Source: Opitutia bacterium
Lineage (GTDB): Bacteria; Verrucomicrobiota; Verrucomicrobiia; Opitutales; UBA953
Assembly: GCA_003569165.1 (NCBI GenBank)
Contig: BGOI01000001.1
Span: 1 to 64,000 of the forward strand
Reading direction: 5' to 3'
DNA length: 64,000 nt
Under the pieces are notes generated by a model. The model did not search any database. It was not told the origin of the DNA and was given only the letters and a program-made list of their open reading frames with translations. Each line of letters starts with the position of its first letter. Positions within the stretch are counted from its first letter, which is position 1. The position numbers were made by a program, and so were the translations under genes. Positions 34,164-44,382 of the stretch are shown one piece after another.

Positions 34164-35258
34164 ATGCACCTGAAGATTGCTGTCCTGCCTGGCGATTACA
34201 TCGGCCCTGAAGTCATGGCCGCCGCCCTGCCCGTCCTCGAGGCCGTCCTGAAGAAGTCAGGCCACACCCTCGAGCACTCCACCCACGACGTGGGCGGCGC
34301 GGGCATCGACAACCATGGTAAGGCTCTGCCGGACTCAACCCTCGAGGCCTGCCGCGCCGCGGACGCCATCCTCTTCGGTTCCGTCGGCGGCCCGAAGTGG
34401 GAAAAACTCCCTCCAGCCGAACAGCCTGAGCGCGCCTCCCTCCTGCCCCTCCGCAAGCACTTCACGCTCTACGCCAACGTCCGCCCCGGCCTGCTGCTGA
34501 AGAACCTCATCGACACTTCGCCGATCCGCCCGGATCGCATCCCGAACGGCGTCGATATGGTCTGCATCCGCGAGCTCACCGGCGGACTCTACTTCGGACC
34601 GAAGTCCACCACGACGCTCGCCGACGGCGACATCGAAGCCATCGACACCATGGTCTACCGCAAGTCGGAGATTGAACGCATCACTGACGTCGCCATCGCC
34701 ACCGCGCGCGCCCGTCGCAAGCACATCACCCTCGTCGACAAGGCCAACGTCCTCCAGACCTCCGTCCTCTGGCGCAAAGTCGTCGCCGATCGCCTCAAGG
34801 CCACCGCGCCGGACATCACCCTCGCGGTCATGTATATCGACAACGCCGCGATGCAGTTGATCCTCAAGCCCGGGCAGTTCGACGTCCTCCTCACCGAGAA
34901 CATGTTCGGCGACATCCTTTCCGACGAGATGGCCGTCATCTGCGGCTCCCTCGGCATGATGGCCTCCGCCTCCCTCGGCGCGAACCGCAACCGTCACGGC
35001 TACGGCTACGGCCTCTACGAACCTTCGGGCGGCACCGCCCCCGACATCGCCGGCCAGGACAAGGCCAACCCGTGCGCCCAGATCCTCTCCGCCGCCCTGA
35101 TGCTCCGCCATTCCTTCGGCCTCGAAGCCGAAGCCAAGGCCATCGAGCTCGCGGTCGAGAAGACCATCGCCGAAGGCATCCGCACCGCGGACATCGCCGG
35201 CGGCGGCAAGGCCGTGGGCACGAAGGCCATGGGCGCGGCGATCCTCGCCCGACTCTGA
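34164..35258 (+). CDS. leuB: 3-isopropylmalate dehydrogenase
   Basis: The 364-residue NAD-dependent enzyme carries out oxidative decarboxylation of 3-isopropylmalate in leucine synthesis. The family start is IAVLPGDYIGPEVM. Substrate-binding and catalytic residues lie in CIRELTGGLYFG, HITLVDKANVLQTS and LLTENMFGDILSDEM, with the NAD-site GLYEPSGGTAPDIAGQDKANP. Length is normal. ATG at 34164 fits the family. No other leu genes are adjacent; the next gene starts 2 bases after the stop. Confidence 0.95.
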   Translation: MHLKIAVLPGDYIGPEVMAAALPVLEAVLKKSGHTLEHSTHDVGGAGIDNHGKALPDSTLEACRAADAILFGSVGGPKWEKLPPAEQPERASLLPLRKHFTLYANVRPGLLLKNLIDTSPIRPDRIPNGVDMVCIRELTGGLYFGPKSTTTLADGDIEAIDTMVYRKSEIERITDVAIATARARRKHITLVDKANVLQTSVLWRKVVADRLKATAPDITLAVMYIDNAAMQLILKPGQFDVLLTENMFGDILSDEMAVICGSLGMMASASLGANRNRHGYGYGLYEPSGGTAPDIAGQDKANPCAQILSAALMLRHSFGLEAEAKAIELAVEKTIAEGIRTADIAGGGKAVGTKAMGAAILARL

Positions 35259-35260
35259 CC

Positions 35261-35554
35261 GTGGACGAGGCGGAACGACAGCGCGCGGCCGAACGACGTC
35301 GGGAGGCCGTGTGCAGTCCGTTCATGCGCATCGCGCGCTTCCCGGTCGACGTCGCCCGCGAGCTGCTCGACGCCGGCTACTACCGGGTGGACCAGCTCGC
35401 CGGCCGTTCGCCCGAATCGCTCCTCACCGAGATCGCGGCGCGCAACAAGGCCAAGCTCCCGGCGCACTTCCTGCCCTCCTTGCGCATGGCGGTCTACTTC
35501 GCCGAGTCCGACAGCCCGGATCCGAAGAAGCTGTTTCTGGATCAGTGGCAGTAA
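35261..35554 (+). CDS. Small helix-hairpin-helix protein (Cdd1-like)
   Basis: The 97-residue basic protein starts at GTG 35261, 2 bases after the leuB stop. FMRIARFPVDVARELLDAGYYRVDQLAGRSPESLLTE resembles a degenerate helix-hairpin-helix as in the pathogenicity-locus/Cdd1 small-protein family, and the C-terminal SLRMAVYFAES recalls that family's FRCAVYYA ending. Those proteins have no known function. Only this frame continues to a protein-like C-terminus. Confidence 0.55.
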   Translation: MDEAERQRAAERRREAVCSPFMRIARFPVDVARELLDAGYYRVDQLAGRSPESLLTEIAARNKAKLPAHFLPSLRMAVYFAESDSPDPKKLFLDQWQ

Positions 35555-35784
35555 GCTCGGCGGAAGATAGGTGATAGCGGCTTGCGGTTAGCGGTTGGCA
35601 GTTGGAATACGCAAGAGAGACAAAGATGGCTGCGTCGATGACAGAGGGCTGAGTCGATTTCGGGAAAATACAGGCCCAGCCTTAATTCAGTCATCTGTCC
35701 TCGACTCAGTCATCCGTCCTCGATTCAGCCATCCAAGCCACTCCATCGTTTGCCTTCGGGGGTAATCCTGTCATTATCGGCTCC
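35555..35784. repeat. Spacer with phrase repeat and 19-bp tandem repeat
   Basis: 35584-35607 repeats the phrase GCGGTTAGCGGTTGGC also found at 7077 and 51173. 35685-35734 holds about 2.6 copies of a 19-bp tandem unit (ACTCAGTCATCCGTCCTCG). A degenerate inverted form of the unit lies at about 35633-35658. The remaining sequence is likely the promoter of the LON-domain gene. Confidence 0.55.
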
Positions 35785-36447
35785 ATGGTTCCCACCGTCG
35801 TCGTTCCCGTCATGACCTTGGGCAACTGCGTCTTCCTACCGCAGCAGCTGATGCCGCTACGTATCTTCGAACCCCGCTACCGCAAGATGCTGAAGGAGAC
35901 CCTCGCGGGCAGCCGCATGTTCGCGATCTCGCAGCTGGATGAAGAAAGCCTCACGCCGGACAACGACGAACCGCCCTGCCCCTTCACGTGCGTCGGACGC
36001 ATCGTCGGCCATGTCGAACTCGAGGACGGCACCTCGCACATCATCCTCGAAGGCCTACGCCGCGCGAAGGTCATCAAGGTGAAGCGTAAGACGCCGTATC
36101 CGCAGCTCGAGATCGCACCGGTCGTCGACGAAGCCTCGACCGACCTCATCGGAAGCACGCGCGATATTGCCCGCGTGCTCGCCTTCGCCGAGAACATCGT
36201 CGGCGAGCTCGGCGAGGATGCCGCCCCGATGATGCAGCGCCTGCGCGGACTCGCCAATCAGCCTGGCGCGCTGGCCGATGCCGCAGCCGGACACCTTGTC
36301 GCCGACGCCGCTACGCGCCGCCAGCTACTCGAATGCCTTTCGCAGGATCAGCGCATCAAAGCCGTGGCTGACGAACTCGCCCGCCTCGACGCCCAGCGGA
36401 AGCTGGACGAACAAGGCGGCGGAGAGGAAGCCCGAGGGTTGAACTAA
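35785..36447 (+). CDS. LON peptidase substrate-binding domain protein
   Basis: The 220-residue protein consists of the N-terminal LON substrate-binding domain (PF02190) only. VVPVMTLGNCVFLPQQLMPLRIFEPRYRKML and CVGRIVGHVELEDGTSHIILEGLRRAKV match the domain. The ATPase and protease domains of Lon are absent, so it is a stand-alone adaptor-like protein of unknown partner. The C-terminus is charged (EQGGGEEARGLN). It is followed by a spacer with an AT-rich island and then the Fur-family gene. Confidence 0.85.
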   Translation: MVPTVVVPVMTLGNCVFLPQQLMPLRIFEPRYRKMLKETLAGSRMFAISQLDEESLTPDNDEPPCPFTCVGRIVGHVELEDGTSHIILEGLRRAKVIKVKRKTPYPQLEIAPVVDEASTDLIGSTRDIARVLAFAENIVGELGEDAAPMMQRLRGLANQPGALADAAAGHLVADAATRRQLLECLSQDQRIKAVADELARLDAQRKLDEQGGGEEARGLN

Positions 36448-36706
36448 GGACGAAGTCGAGGGCAGGAGGACACGATGACCGGAGGGCCAGAAATTGAAGG
36501 AGCAATGAGGGAGGACTTGAGGGGCGGAGGCTATAATCCTTAGTATTTCTAGTTATTTTAAGCGAACTAACTTTGGTAACTCTTTGTTAATAAAGGATTA
36601 ACATTTAATTGCCCTCGTGCCCTCGGGCCCACCTGCCCTCGAACCCTCGATTTCCGCCCCTTTCTTCTTGCGGATTAGACTCATTCTAACTGTGTTATCA
36701 CTTAGA
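36448..36706. promoter_or_regulatory. Spacer and promoter region upstream of the Fur-suf cluster
   Basis: The 259-base spacer holds GC-rich phrase repeats (GGAGGGCC and TGCCCTCGGGCCCAC types), an AT-rich island at about 36535-36612 that is the most promoter-like region, and, at the end, the inverted repeat over the Fur-family start codon (annotated separately). Confidence 0.4.
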
Positions 36707-36710
36707 ATGA
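36681..36710 (+). promoter_or_regulatory. Inverted repeat over the Fur-family gene start (operator)
   Basis: TCATTCTAA at 36681-36689 is perfectly repeated in inverted form at 36702-36710 (TTAGAATGA). The ATG start codon of the regulator (36707-36709) lies inside the right half. The palindrome suggests autoregulation by the Fur-family protein; it is not the standard Fur 19-mer and does not match a PerR box exactly. Confidence 0.55.
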
Positions 36711-37153
36711 TTCGAAATCTCACTGAGCATGATAAGGAACACCTTCAAGAAGCCCTCGTAAAGAGCGGCCAGAAGGTCACCCCCCAGCGTGAAGCCGTCT
36801 TCACGGTCCTCCTAGCCGAGCGCGACCACCCTACGGTCGACGAGGTCTTTAACCGCGCCCGTGAGGTCATGCCCGGCCTCTCCCTGGCTACGGTCTACAA
36901 CTGCCTCGAAACCTTCGTCGGCTGCGGTCTGGTCCGTCAGGTCAACCACGAGCGCGAGTCCACCCGCTATTGCCCCAACCTGGCCCCGCACGCGCACTTC
37001 CGCGACAAGGAGACCGGACAGGTCCACGACATCGAGCTCCCGCCCGAGGTGATGAAGAGCCTCCGCTCGATCCTCCCGCCCGGCTTCGATTCCGAAGTCA
37101 TCGAAATCAGCTTCCTCGGCCGCGCTCAGGCCAAGGACACTCATTCCAATTAA
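36707..37153 (+). CDS. Fur-family transcriptional regulator
   Basis: The 148-residue protein has the Fur winged-helix domain ([32 protein letters not shown], then [22 protein letters not shown]). The metal-binding half has [18 protein letters not shown]; the two CxxC pairs that hold structural zinc in many Fur/PerR proteins are missing. It is the first gene before sufC (19-base gap), which suggests it controls Fe-S cluster assembly, iron or peroxide responses. Whether it senses iron, peroxide or another signal cannot be decided from sequence. Confidence 0.85.
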   Translation: MIRNLTEHDKEHLQEALVKSGQKVTPQREAVFTVLLAERDHPTVDEVFNRAREVMPGLSLATVYNCLETFVGCGLVRQVNHERESTRYCPNLAPHAHFRDKETGQVHDIELPPEVMKSLRSILPPGFDSEVIEISFLGRAQAKDTHSN

Positions 37154-37172
37154 TCCCCCTTCCCTTTCCGCC

Positions 37173-37931
37173 ATGTCTGACTCGCTTGTCATCAAGAATC
37201 TCAACGCCTCCATCGGCGACCGCCCGATCCTGAAGGATTTTTCCCTCACGGTCCCGAAAGGCGAAGTGCACGCCATCATGGGGCCTAATGGCACCGGCAA
37301 GAGCACGCTCGCCAAGGTCCTCGCCGGCCACCCCGACTACTCCGTGCAGTCCGGCGAAGCCTTCCTCGACGGCGAACAGATCATCGGCCTCGAGCCTGAT
37401 GTCATCGCCCGCGCCGGCCTCTTCCTCGCGTTCCAATACCCGAGCGAGATCCCCGGTGTGACCATCGCTAACTTCATCCGCGCCGCGATCGTCGCCCGCC
37501 AGGCCAAGGGCGCGCCATTCGACGCCAAGGCCTACTACACCGAGCTCTACGCGAAGATGGACGCCCTCAAGATGGATCGGAAGTTCACCTCCCGCTTCGT
37601 CAACGAAGGCTTCTCCGGCGGCGAAAAGAAGCGCTGCGAGATCCTCCAGCTGATGATGCTCAAGCCGAAGTATGCCGTCCTCGACGAGACCGACTCCGGC
37701 CTCGACATCGACGCCCTCCGCATCGTCTCCGAAGGCGTCAACGCCATGCGCGGGCCCGACATGGGCTTCCTCGTCATCACCCACTACCAGCGCCTGCTCG
37801 AGTACATCGTGCCTGACCGCGTCCACATCATGTGGGACGGCCGTATCGTCCACAGCGGCGGCAAGGAACTCGCCCTCGAACTCGAAGCCAAGGGCTATGA
37901 TTGGGTGAAAACCGAACTCGCCTCCGCCTAA
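37173..37931 (+). CDS. sufC: Fe-S assembly ATPase SufC
   Basis: The 252-residue ABC-type ATPase of the SUF scaffold energises the SufBD complex in the cytoplasm. Walker A is GPNGTGKST (Lys 43), the signature is FSGGEKKR, Walker B and following are [11 protein letters not shown], and the switch His is in VITHYQRLL. All key residues are present. Six bases separate it from sufB. Confidence 0.97.
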   Translation: MSDSLVIKNLNASIGDRPILKDFSLTVPKGEVHAIMGPNGTGKSTLAKVLAGHPDYSVQSGEAFLDGEQIIGLEPDVIARAGLFLAFQYPSEIPGVTIANFIRAAIVARQAKGAPFDAKAYYTELYAKMDALKMDRKFTSRFVNEGFSGGEKKRCEILQLMMLKPKYAVLDETDSGLDIDALRIVSEGVNAMRGPDMGFLVITHYQRLLEYIVPDRVHIMWDGRIVHSGGKELALELEAKGYDWVKTELASA

Positions 37932-37936
37932 ACCAG

Positions 37937-39364
37937 ATGGCCGAAATCGACGAATCCCAGGCGCAGCGCGAAGCGATCGAAGTCGATCGCTCCAAGGGCG
38001 ACTTCAAATACGAAGAGAACTATACCTTCGACGCTGGCGTGGGCCTCTCTGCCGCGACCGTGGACTATATCGCCAAGGTCAAGGGCGAGGAGGAATGGAT
38101 CCGCGAGTTCCGCCAGAAGTCGCTGAAGATCTTCCAGGACATGCCGATGCCGACGCATTGGGCCACGACCGACCTCGAGAACATCAAGTTCGAGGATATC
38201 CGTTACTACCTCTCCAAGGGCCAGAAGCCCGTCCGCACATGGGAAGAAGTCCCGGACGACGTGAAGAAGACCTTCGAACGCCTCGGCATCCCGGAGTCGG
38301 AACGTAAGTTCCTCGCCGGCGTCGAAGCCCAGTTCGATTCCGAAGCGGTCTACTCCCGCATGAAGGAAGAGCTCGAGAAACTCGGTGTCATCTTCTGCGG
38401 ACCGACCGAAGGCCTGCGCGACCACCCGGAGATCTTCCGCAAGTGGTTCGGCAAGGTCATCCCAATCGGCGACAACAAATTCTCGGCCCTCAATTCCGCG
38501 GTCTTCTCCGGCGGCTCGTTCATCTACATCCCCAAGGGCGTGAAGGTGGCTCAGCCACTGCAGGCTTACTTCCGCATCAACGCCGAGAACTTCGGCCAGT
38601 TCGAGCGTACGCTCATCATCGCCGACGAAGGCGCGGAAGTCACCTACATGGAAGGCTGCACAGCTCCCAAGTTCGAGACCGCCACCCTGCACTCCGCGGT
38701 CGTCGAGCTCGTCGCCCTCAAGGGGGCGAAGATCCAATACATCACCGTCCAGAACTGGTCCGCCAACGTCTTTAATCTCGTGACGAAGCGCGGCGTGGCC
38801 GAAGAGGACGCCGAAGTCCGCTGGATCGATTGCAACATCGGTTCCCGCCTGACGATGAAGTACCCCGGCGTGGTCCTGCGCGGCAAGCGCGCCCGCGGCG
38901 AGGTCCTCTCGATCGCCCTGGCCAACGACGGCCAGCACCAGGACACCGGCGCGAAGATGATCCACGCGGCCGACGACACGACCTCGAACATCATCGCGAA
39001 GTCCATCTCCGTCGGCGAAGGCCGTTCGACCTACCGCGGCCTGGTCCACATCCCGAAGACGCTTTCGAACTGCCGCAACAACACCGAGTGCGACGCCCTG
39101 CTCATCAACGAGCACAGCCGCACCGACACCTACCCGGCGATCTCCGTGCGCGGCCGCAAGAACTCCGTCCAGCACGAGGCCAGCGTCTCGAAGGTCTCGG
39201 CCGAGCAGATCTTCTACATGATGCAGCGTGGCCTGTCCGAAGGCGAAGCAATGTCCCTCGCCGTGAACGGCTTCGTCAACGACCTGGTGAAGGAATTCCC
39301 GATGGAATACTCCGTCGAGTTGAAGCGCCTCATCGAACTGCAGATGGAAGGATCCGTCGGATGA
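37937..39364 (+). CDS. sufB: Fe-S assembly scaffold SufB
   Basis: The 475-residue main scaffold of the SUF system binds the nascent cluster with SufC and SufD. Recognisable features are the N-terminal [52 protein letters not shown] and [24 protein letters not shown], with the conserved C-terminal [13 protein letters not shown]. Length and conserved cysteines are typical. ATG at 37937 was chosen over an in-frame upstream start lying inside sufC. It overlaps sufD by ATGA. Confidence 0.97.
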   Translation: MAEIDESQAQREAIEVDRSKGDFKYEENYTFDAGVGLSAATVDYIAKVKGEEEWIREFRQKSLKIFQDMPMPTHWATTDLENIKFEDIRYYLSKGQKPVRTWEEVPDDVKKTFERLGIPESERKFLAGVEAQFDSEAVYSRMKEELEKLGVIFCGPTEGLRDHPEIFRKWFGKVIPIGDNKFSALNSAVFSGGSFIYIPKGVKVAQPLQAYFRINAENFGQFERTLIIADEGAEVTYMEGCTAPKFETATLHSAVVELVALKGAKIQYITVQNWSANVFNLVTKRGVAEEDAEVRWIDCNIGSRLTMKYPGVVLRGKRARGEVLSIALANDGQHQDTGAKMIHAADDTTSNIIAKSISVGEGRSTYRGLVHIPKTLSNCRNNTECDALLINEHSRTDTYPAISVRGRKNSVQHEASVSKVSAEQIFYMMQRGLSEGEAMSLAVNGFVNDLVKEFPMEYSVELKRLIELQMEGSVG

Positions 39365-40686
39365 ACGCCGTCGCCTCCGCTCCCGCCGGCGTCCTCGACG
39401 TCGCCCAGCAGTCCGCCGAGACCACCCAGTTCCGCGCGCAGGATTGGTTCGCTGTCCTCCGCCAACAGGGCTGGCATACCTTCCAATCGTTGCCGATGCC
39501 CACGCGCGACAACGAGAAGTGGCGCTTCTCCGACGCACGTTCGCTTTCGCTCGACGGCTATGCCCCCACGGCCGCCCCAACCGCCGCCCAGGCCGCCGAC
39601 CTGATCGCGCGATCTCGCCTCATTTCTGACGCTGCCGGCCTCATCGTCCACGTCGACGGACATTGCGTGCTGAAGCCGACGCTCTCCGCCGAGCTCGTCG
39701 CCCAAGGCGTGGTCTTCGAATCCCTTGAAGACGCGGTCCGCACCCGCCCCGCCCTCCTCCAGGAACACCTCCTGAAGCACCCCGTGCTCCTCGGTAGCGA
39801 TAAGTTCGCCGCGCTCCATCGCGCGTGGCTTCGCGCCGGCTACGTCCTCCACGTCCCCAAGGGCGTCGAGGTGAAGCAACCGTTCGTCGCAGTCACTTGG
39901 ACGCTCACCGATGGCGTCGCGATCTTCCCGCACGCGCTCATCATCGCCGGCGAGCGCGCCAAGGCCGACCTCCACGACTTCCACCTCTCCGCCAAGGCCG
40001 ACCAGCGCGCCTTGGCGATCTCCGCCGTCGACATCCATGCCGGCACGGGCTCGCAGGTCCGCCGCCTCGCCGTGCAGGCCTGGGGTTCCGCCACGCAGTC
40101 CTTCCAGATCGACAATACCTGCGGTGGACGTGATGCGCTCATCAGCTCCGTCAACGCCGCCGTCGGTTCCCGTCGCGCCCGTCTCGAGAACTGCGTCCGT
40201 ATCGACGGCGAAGGCGCCGACGTCCGCCTCTACGGTATCTCCGTCGCCACGGGCGAACAGGAGTTCGACCAGCGCACGCTGCAGATCCACGCCGCGGGCC
40301 ACGCGAAGTCCGACCTGCTCTTCAAGAACGCCCTGCTTGGCAAGGCGCGTACGATCTTCTCGGGCCTCATCAAGGTCGCCCCGGACGCCCAGCGCACCGA
40401 CGCCTACCAGACCAACCGCAATCTCCTGCTCTCGCCGGACGCCGAAGCGGATTCCCTGCCTGGTCTCGAGATCGAAGCCAACGACGTGAAGTGCTCGCAC
40501 GGCGCGACGACCGGTCAGATCGACCCCGCCGAGCTCTTCTACCTGCGCGCCCGCGGCATCCCGCTCGCCGTCGCCCAGGAACTACTCGCGCAGGGCTTCC
40601 TCGAGGAAGTCCTCGCCAAGGTCGGCCACGAAGAAGCCGCCGCCGCGGTGCGCGAGATGCTCCGCCTCAAATTCCACCAAGCCTGA
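39361..40686 (+). CDS. sufD: Fe-S assembly protein SufD
   Basis: The 441-residue partner of SufB is a beta-helix protein with [22 protein letters not shown] at the N-terminus and [24 protein letters not shown], and a C-terminal segment with [24 protein letters not shown], where the His/Cys at the SufBD interface are kept. It is translationally coupled to sufB and is followed 2 bases later by sufT. Confidence 0.95.
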   Translation: MNAVASAPAGVLDVAQQSAETTQFRAQDWFAVLRQQGWHTFQSLPMPTRDNEKWRFSDARSLSLDGYAPTAAPTAAQAADLIARSRLISDAAGLIVHVDGHCVLKPTLSAELVAQGVVFESLEDAVRTRPALLQEHLLKHPVLLGSDKFAALHRAWLRAGYVLHVPKGVEVKQPFVAVTWTLTDGVAIFPHALIIAGERAKADLHDFHLSAKADQRALAISAVDIHAGTGSQVRRLAVQAWGSATQSFQIDNTCGGRDALISSVNAAVGSRRARLENCVRIDGEGADVRLYGISVATGEQEFDQRTLQIHAAGHAKSDLLFKNALLGKARTIFSGLIKVAPDAQRTDAYQTNRNLLLSPDAEADSLPGLEIEANDVKCSHGATTGQIDPAELFYLRARGIPLAVAQELLAQGFLEEVLAKVGHEEAAAAVREMLRLKFHQA

Positions 40687-40688
40687 AC

Positions 40689-41315
<627 letters not shown>

Positions 41316-41535
41316 GCGGAGCGCTTACGCGCCGTTGATCAGTTGAACCGTTGGCCGGTTGGCCAGAGGAGAGACATGACCCGCAGGGAGACCAAGGGCC
41401 GGGCTGAAGTGGACATCCTCGCGCCCTCCGGCCCTCAGGCCCACGGGCCCTCCTTTGAATCCTCTCCCCGCTTGCGCTCCCGCATCTTTTCCTAACCCTG
41501 CGGGGACCCCAATCATTCCCCAAGGTCACCCTCCC
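41316..41535. repeat. Spacer with shared 22-base phrase and GC repeats
   Basis: 41334-41355 is identical to 7856-7877 (GTTGATCAGTTGAACCGTTG plus two bases). A run of GC-rich phrases (GCCCTCCGGCCCTCAGGCCC) follows, similar in style to those at 36615 and 51296. No terminator was recognised after sufT. Confidence 0.55.
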
Positions 41536-44223
41536 ATGGCTTCTACCCCTGTCCGCCTCCTTTCCCTCCTCGGCGCCGCCGTGCTGGCCGTCGCCCCGGC
41601 CGCCCGCGCCGCCGACCCCATGCCGGAGGACGTGCGCTTCCAGACCGAGACGCTGCTCACCGGCCTCCCGCAGCCGATGCACCTCGAGTTCGCCCCCGAC
41701 GGCCGTCTCTGGTTCAACGAATACGGCGGCGCCCTCAAGGTCTACGACCCGAAGACCAAGCGCGTGAAGCTCGTGGCGGAGATGGAGATCTTCAAGACGC
41801 AGGAGAACGGCTTCCTCGCCTTCGCCCTCGACCCGAAGTTCGCGCAGAACGGTTGGATCTACCTGATCTACTCGCCCGTCGGTTTCGACGGCCAATACCT
41901 CTCCCGCTTCCAGGTGAAGGACGACCAGCTCGTCGCCGGCAGCGAGAAGCTCATCCTGAAATATGAAGAACAGCGCCTGCAGTGTTGCCACCACGGCGCG
42001 ACGTTGAAGTTCGGCCCGGACGGCTGCCTGTATTTCTCGACCGGCGACAACACCAGTCCGTTCGGCGACAGCAAGGGCTACGCCCCGCTCGACCAGCGCC
42101 CCGGCAAGGAGCCTTGGGACGGCCAGCGCACCTCCGCCAACACCAACACCCTGGTCGGCAAGGTGAACCGCATCCGCGTGCACGACGACGCGACCTACAG
42201 CATCCCGGAAGGCAACCTCTTCAAGCCCGGCACGCCCAAGACCCGTCCCGAGATCTTCGCGATGGGCACGCGCAATCCGTGGCGCCTGAGCATCGACCCG
42301 AAGACCGGTTACGTCTACTGGGGCGAAGTCGGCCCCGACGCGCGCGTCGACGGCCCTCGCGGCTCCCGCGGCTACGATGAGATCAACCAGGCGAAGAAGG
42401 CCGGTAATCACGGCTACCCGCTCTTCGTCGGCAACAACTTCCCTTACGCGGAATATGACTACGCGACCGAGAAGGTCGGCGCGCTCTTCGATCCGAAGGC
42501 CCCGCTCAATAAGAGCCGCAACAACACCGGCCTCGTCGAGCTCCCGCCCGCCGTGCCGGCCTTCATCTACTGGCCTTACGCCGTCTCCGAACAGTGGCCG
42601 GAACTCGGCGAAGGCGGCCGTACCGCCTGCGCGGGCCCGGTCTTCTACTGGCAGGAGTCCTACGAGCAGACCAACGGCTTCCCGAAACACTTCGACCGCT
42701 CCCTGCTCTTCTGGGATTGGCAGCGTCCGTTCATCAAGTGGGCCCGCCTCGACGCGAACTCCGACCTCAAGGGCCTCGAGGCCTTCGCGCCGACGGCCTT
42801 CGTAACCGCCAACACCGACGAACAGCGCAAGAAGCAGCAGGCCCTCATCGACAACGGCGCGACGATCCTCCGCCGCCCGGTCGACGCGACCTTCGGTCCG
42901 GACGGTTGCCTCTACCTGCTCGATTACGGCGACACCTGGGGCGTCAACCCGGACTCGGCCCTGCTGAAGATCTCCTACGTGCGCGGCAACCTCCAGCCGA
43001 TCGCCAAGCTCGCCGTCTCGACCCCGGCCGGCCCGTCACCGCTCAAGACGACGCTCTCCGCCAAGGGGTCGCGCGACCTCGACGGCGGCAAGCTGAGCTA
43101 TGCCTGGAAACTGCAGCCCGGCGACAAGCAGCTCGGTGAAGGCGAAGAACTGACCGTGGCCCTCGAGACCGCCGGCAACTTCAACGTCGAACTCACCGTC
43201 ACCGACGGACAGGGCGGGTCCGTGACCCGCGCGACCCCCGTCGTCGTCGGCAATACCATGCCGACCGTCCGCTTCCTCGCCCCGCAGGACGGCGACTTCT
43301 TCACGCCCGGCAAGCCGCTCGACTTCAAGGTCGCCGCGCAGGACGCCGAGGACGGCACCTCCGAGGCCAAGCCCGCCGAGTTCGCCGCGCGCACGCTGGT
43401 GACCTCCGCCTTCCTCCCCGCCGACGGCAAGGCCGTGGCGGTCGACCCGGGCCTCTCGCTGATGCGCCAGAGCGACTGCTTCAACTGCCACGCGGTCGAG
43501 ACCCAGCTGGTCGGTCCGTCGTTCGTCGCCATCGCCGAAAAATACCGGAAGCAGCCCGGCGCCGACGACCTCCTCAACAAGAAGGTCCGCCTCGGCGGCA
43601 GCGGCGTCTGGGGCCAGGTACCGATGCTCGCCCACCCGCAGCACACCGAGGACGAAGTCGCCATCATGCTCCGCTGGATGCTCGCCCTCGAGAAGGGCAA
43701 GGGCGGCCCGACCCTCACCCGCGGCCTCGAAGGCCAGCTGACCGCACCGAAGGATAACAAGCCCGGCACCCTGCTCCTCGAAGCCGTCGTCACCGACGCC
43801 GGCGCCGGCGCCGCGGGACCGCTGACCGGCAAGGGTGTCGTCCGACTCCGCCACCGCCGCGTGGAAGCCGAGACCGCCGAGATCACCGGAGGCAAGAACA
43901 CCGGCAAGGCCGTCGGCTCGACCAATCACGGCGCCACGCTCAAGTTCGCCAACCTGAACCTCGCCAACACCAAGAACATCAAGATCAACGCCTCCGCCGG
44001 CGGCGGCGCCAAGGGCAGCCAGATCGAAGTCCGCCTGGATTCGCCGACCGGACCGATCGTCGCCACCGTCGACATCGCCCACACCGGCGACTGGGGCAAG
44101 TTCATGGAGAACAAGGCCAAGCTCACGCCCACGCCCGGCCGCCATGACGTCTACCTGGTCCTCACCCACCCCAAGAAGGGCGGCGGCCTGATGAACGTGG
44201 ACTGGGTGGAATTCGGCCAATAA
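41536..44223 (+). CDS. PQQ-type sugar dehydrogenase with PKD, cytochrome c, CBM
   Basis: The 895-residue secreted multidomain protein has a signal peptide (MASTPVRLLSLLGAAVLAVA). Residues about 35-500 form a soluble PQQ-dependent glucose/sorbosone-dehydrogenase-like propeller (GLPQPMHLEFAPDGRLWFNEYGG, NRNPW-type segment MGTRNPWRLSIDPKTG, GCLYLLDYGDTWG). A PKD-like domain follows (LSAKGSRDLDGGKLSYAWKL), then a cytochrome c domain with CFNCH (Cys 648), and a C-terminal carbohydrate-binding-like module (NHGATLKFANLNLA, GRHDVYLVLTHPKKG). Electrons from sugar oxidation would go through the built-in heme to the respiratory chain. The same domain chain recurs in PVC genomes. The substrate is unknown. 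Confidence 0.88.
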   Translation: MASTPVRLLSLLGAAVLAVAPAARAADPMPEDVRFQTETLLTGLPQPMHLEFAPDGRLWFNEYGGALKVYDPKTKRVKLVAEMEIFKTQENGFLAFALDPKFAQNGWIYLIYSPVGFDGQYLSRFQVKDDQLVAGSEKLILKYEEQRLQCCHHGATLKFGPDGCLYFSTGDNTSPFGDSKGYAPLDQRPGKEPWDGQRTSANTNTLVGKVNRIRVHDDATYSIPEGNLFKPGTPKTRPEIFAMGTRNPWRLSIDPKTGYVYWGEVGPDARVDGPRGSRGYDEINQAKKAGNHGYPLFVGNNFPYAEYDYATEKVGALFDPKAPLNKSRNNTGLVELPPAVPAFIYWPYAVSEQWPELGEGGRTACAGPVFYWQESYEQTNGFPKHFDRSLLFWDWQRPFIKWARLDANSDLKGLEAFAPTAFVTANTDEQRKKQQALIDNGATILRRPVDATFGPDGCLYLLDYGDTWGVNPDSALLKISYVRGNLQPIAKLAVSTPAGPSPLKTTLSAKGSRDLDGGKLSYAWKLQPGDKQLGEGEELTVALETAGNFNVELTVTDGQGGSVTRATPVVVGNTMPTVRFLAPQDGDFFTPGKPLDFKVAAQDAEDGTSEAKPAEFAARTLVTSAFLPADGKAVAVDPGLSLMRQSDCFNCHAVETQLVGPSFVAIAEKYRKQPGADDLLNKKVRLGGSGVWGQVPMLAHPQHTEDEVAIMLRWMLALEKGKGGPTLTRGLEGQLTAPKDNKPGTLLLEAVVTDAGAGAAGPLTGKGVVRLRHRRVEAETAEITGGKNTGKAVGSTNHGATLKFANLNLANTKNIKINASAGGGAKGSQIEVRLDSPTGPIVATVDIAHTGDWGKFMENKAKLTPTPGRHDVYLVLTHPKKGGGLMNVDWVEFGQ

Positions 44224-44235
44224 GAAGCATCGTTC

Positions 44236-44319
44236 CGGGTGGCAGGTGGCGGCCCCGGGTTACGGGTGGCGGGAATAAAAACCTGTCACCTGCCACCTGC
44301 GGCCGCCACCTGCCACCCG
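44236..44319. repeat. 19-bp perfect inverted repeat (CGGGTGGCAGGTGGCGGCC)
   Basis: CGGGTGGCAGGTGGCGGCC at 44236-44254 pairs perfectly with 44301-44319. Between them are degenerate copies of the same phrase in both orientations (ACGGGTGGCGGG and CTGTCACCTGCCACC). A related phrase occurs at about 51225-51285. It lies between the sugar dehydrogenase and hflX and could form a long, partly multi-branched stem. Confidence 0.75.
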
Positions 44320-44382
44320 AATCTGCTCTCGCCTGACTTGGGGCGGTCGCCAAAGTTATCTTCCCTTTTTTATTTCCGCCAC

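Noticed and set aside
32751-35258. 835-codon frame that would fuse an upstream protein to LeuB
   Set aside because: The first 471 codons are antisense to uxaE and look like GC artefact. LeuB starts canonically at 34164.
35685-35734. CRISPR-like array from the 19-bp tandem repeat
   Set aside because: Units are directly adjacent with no spacers, only about 2.6 copies, and there are no cas genes.
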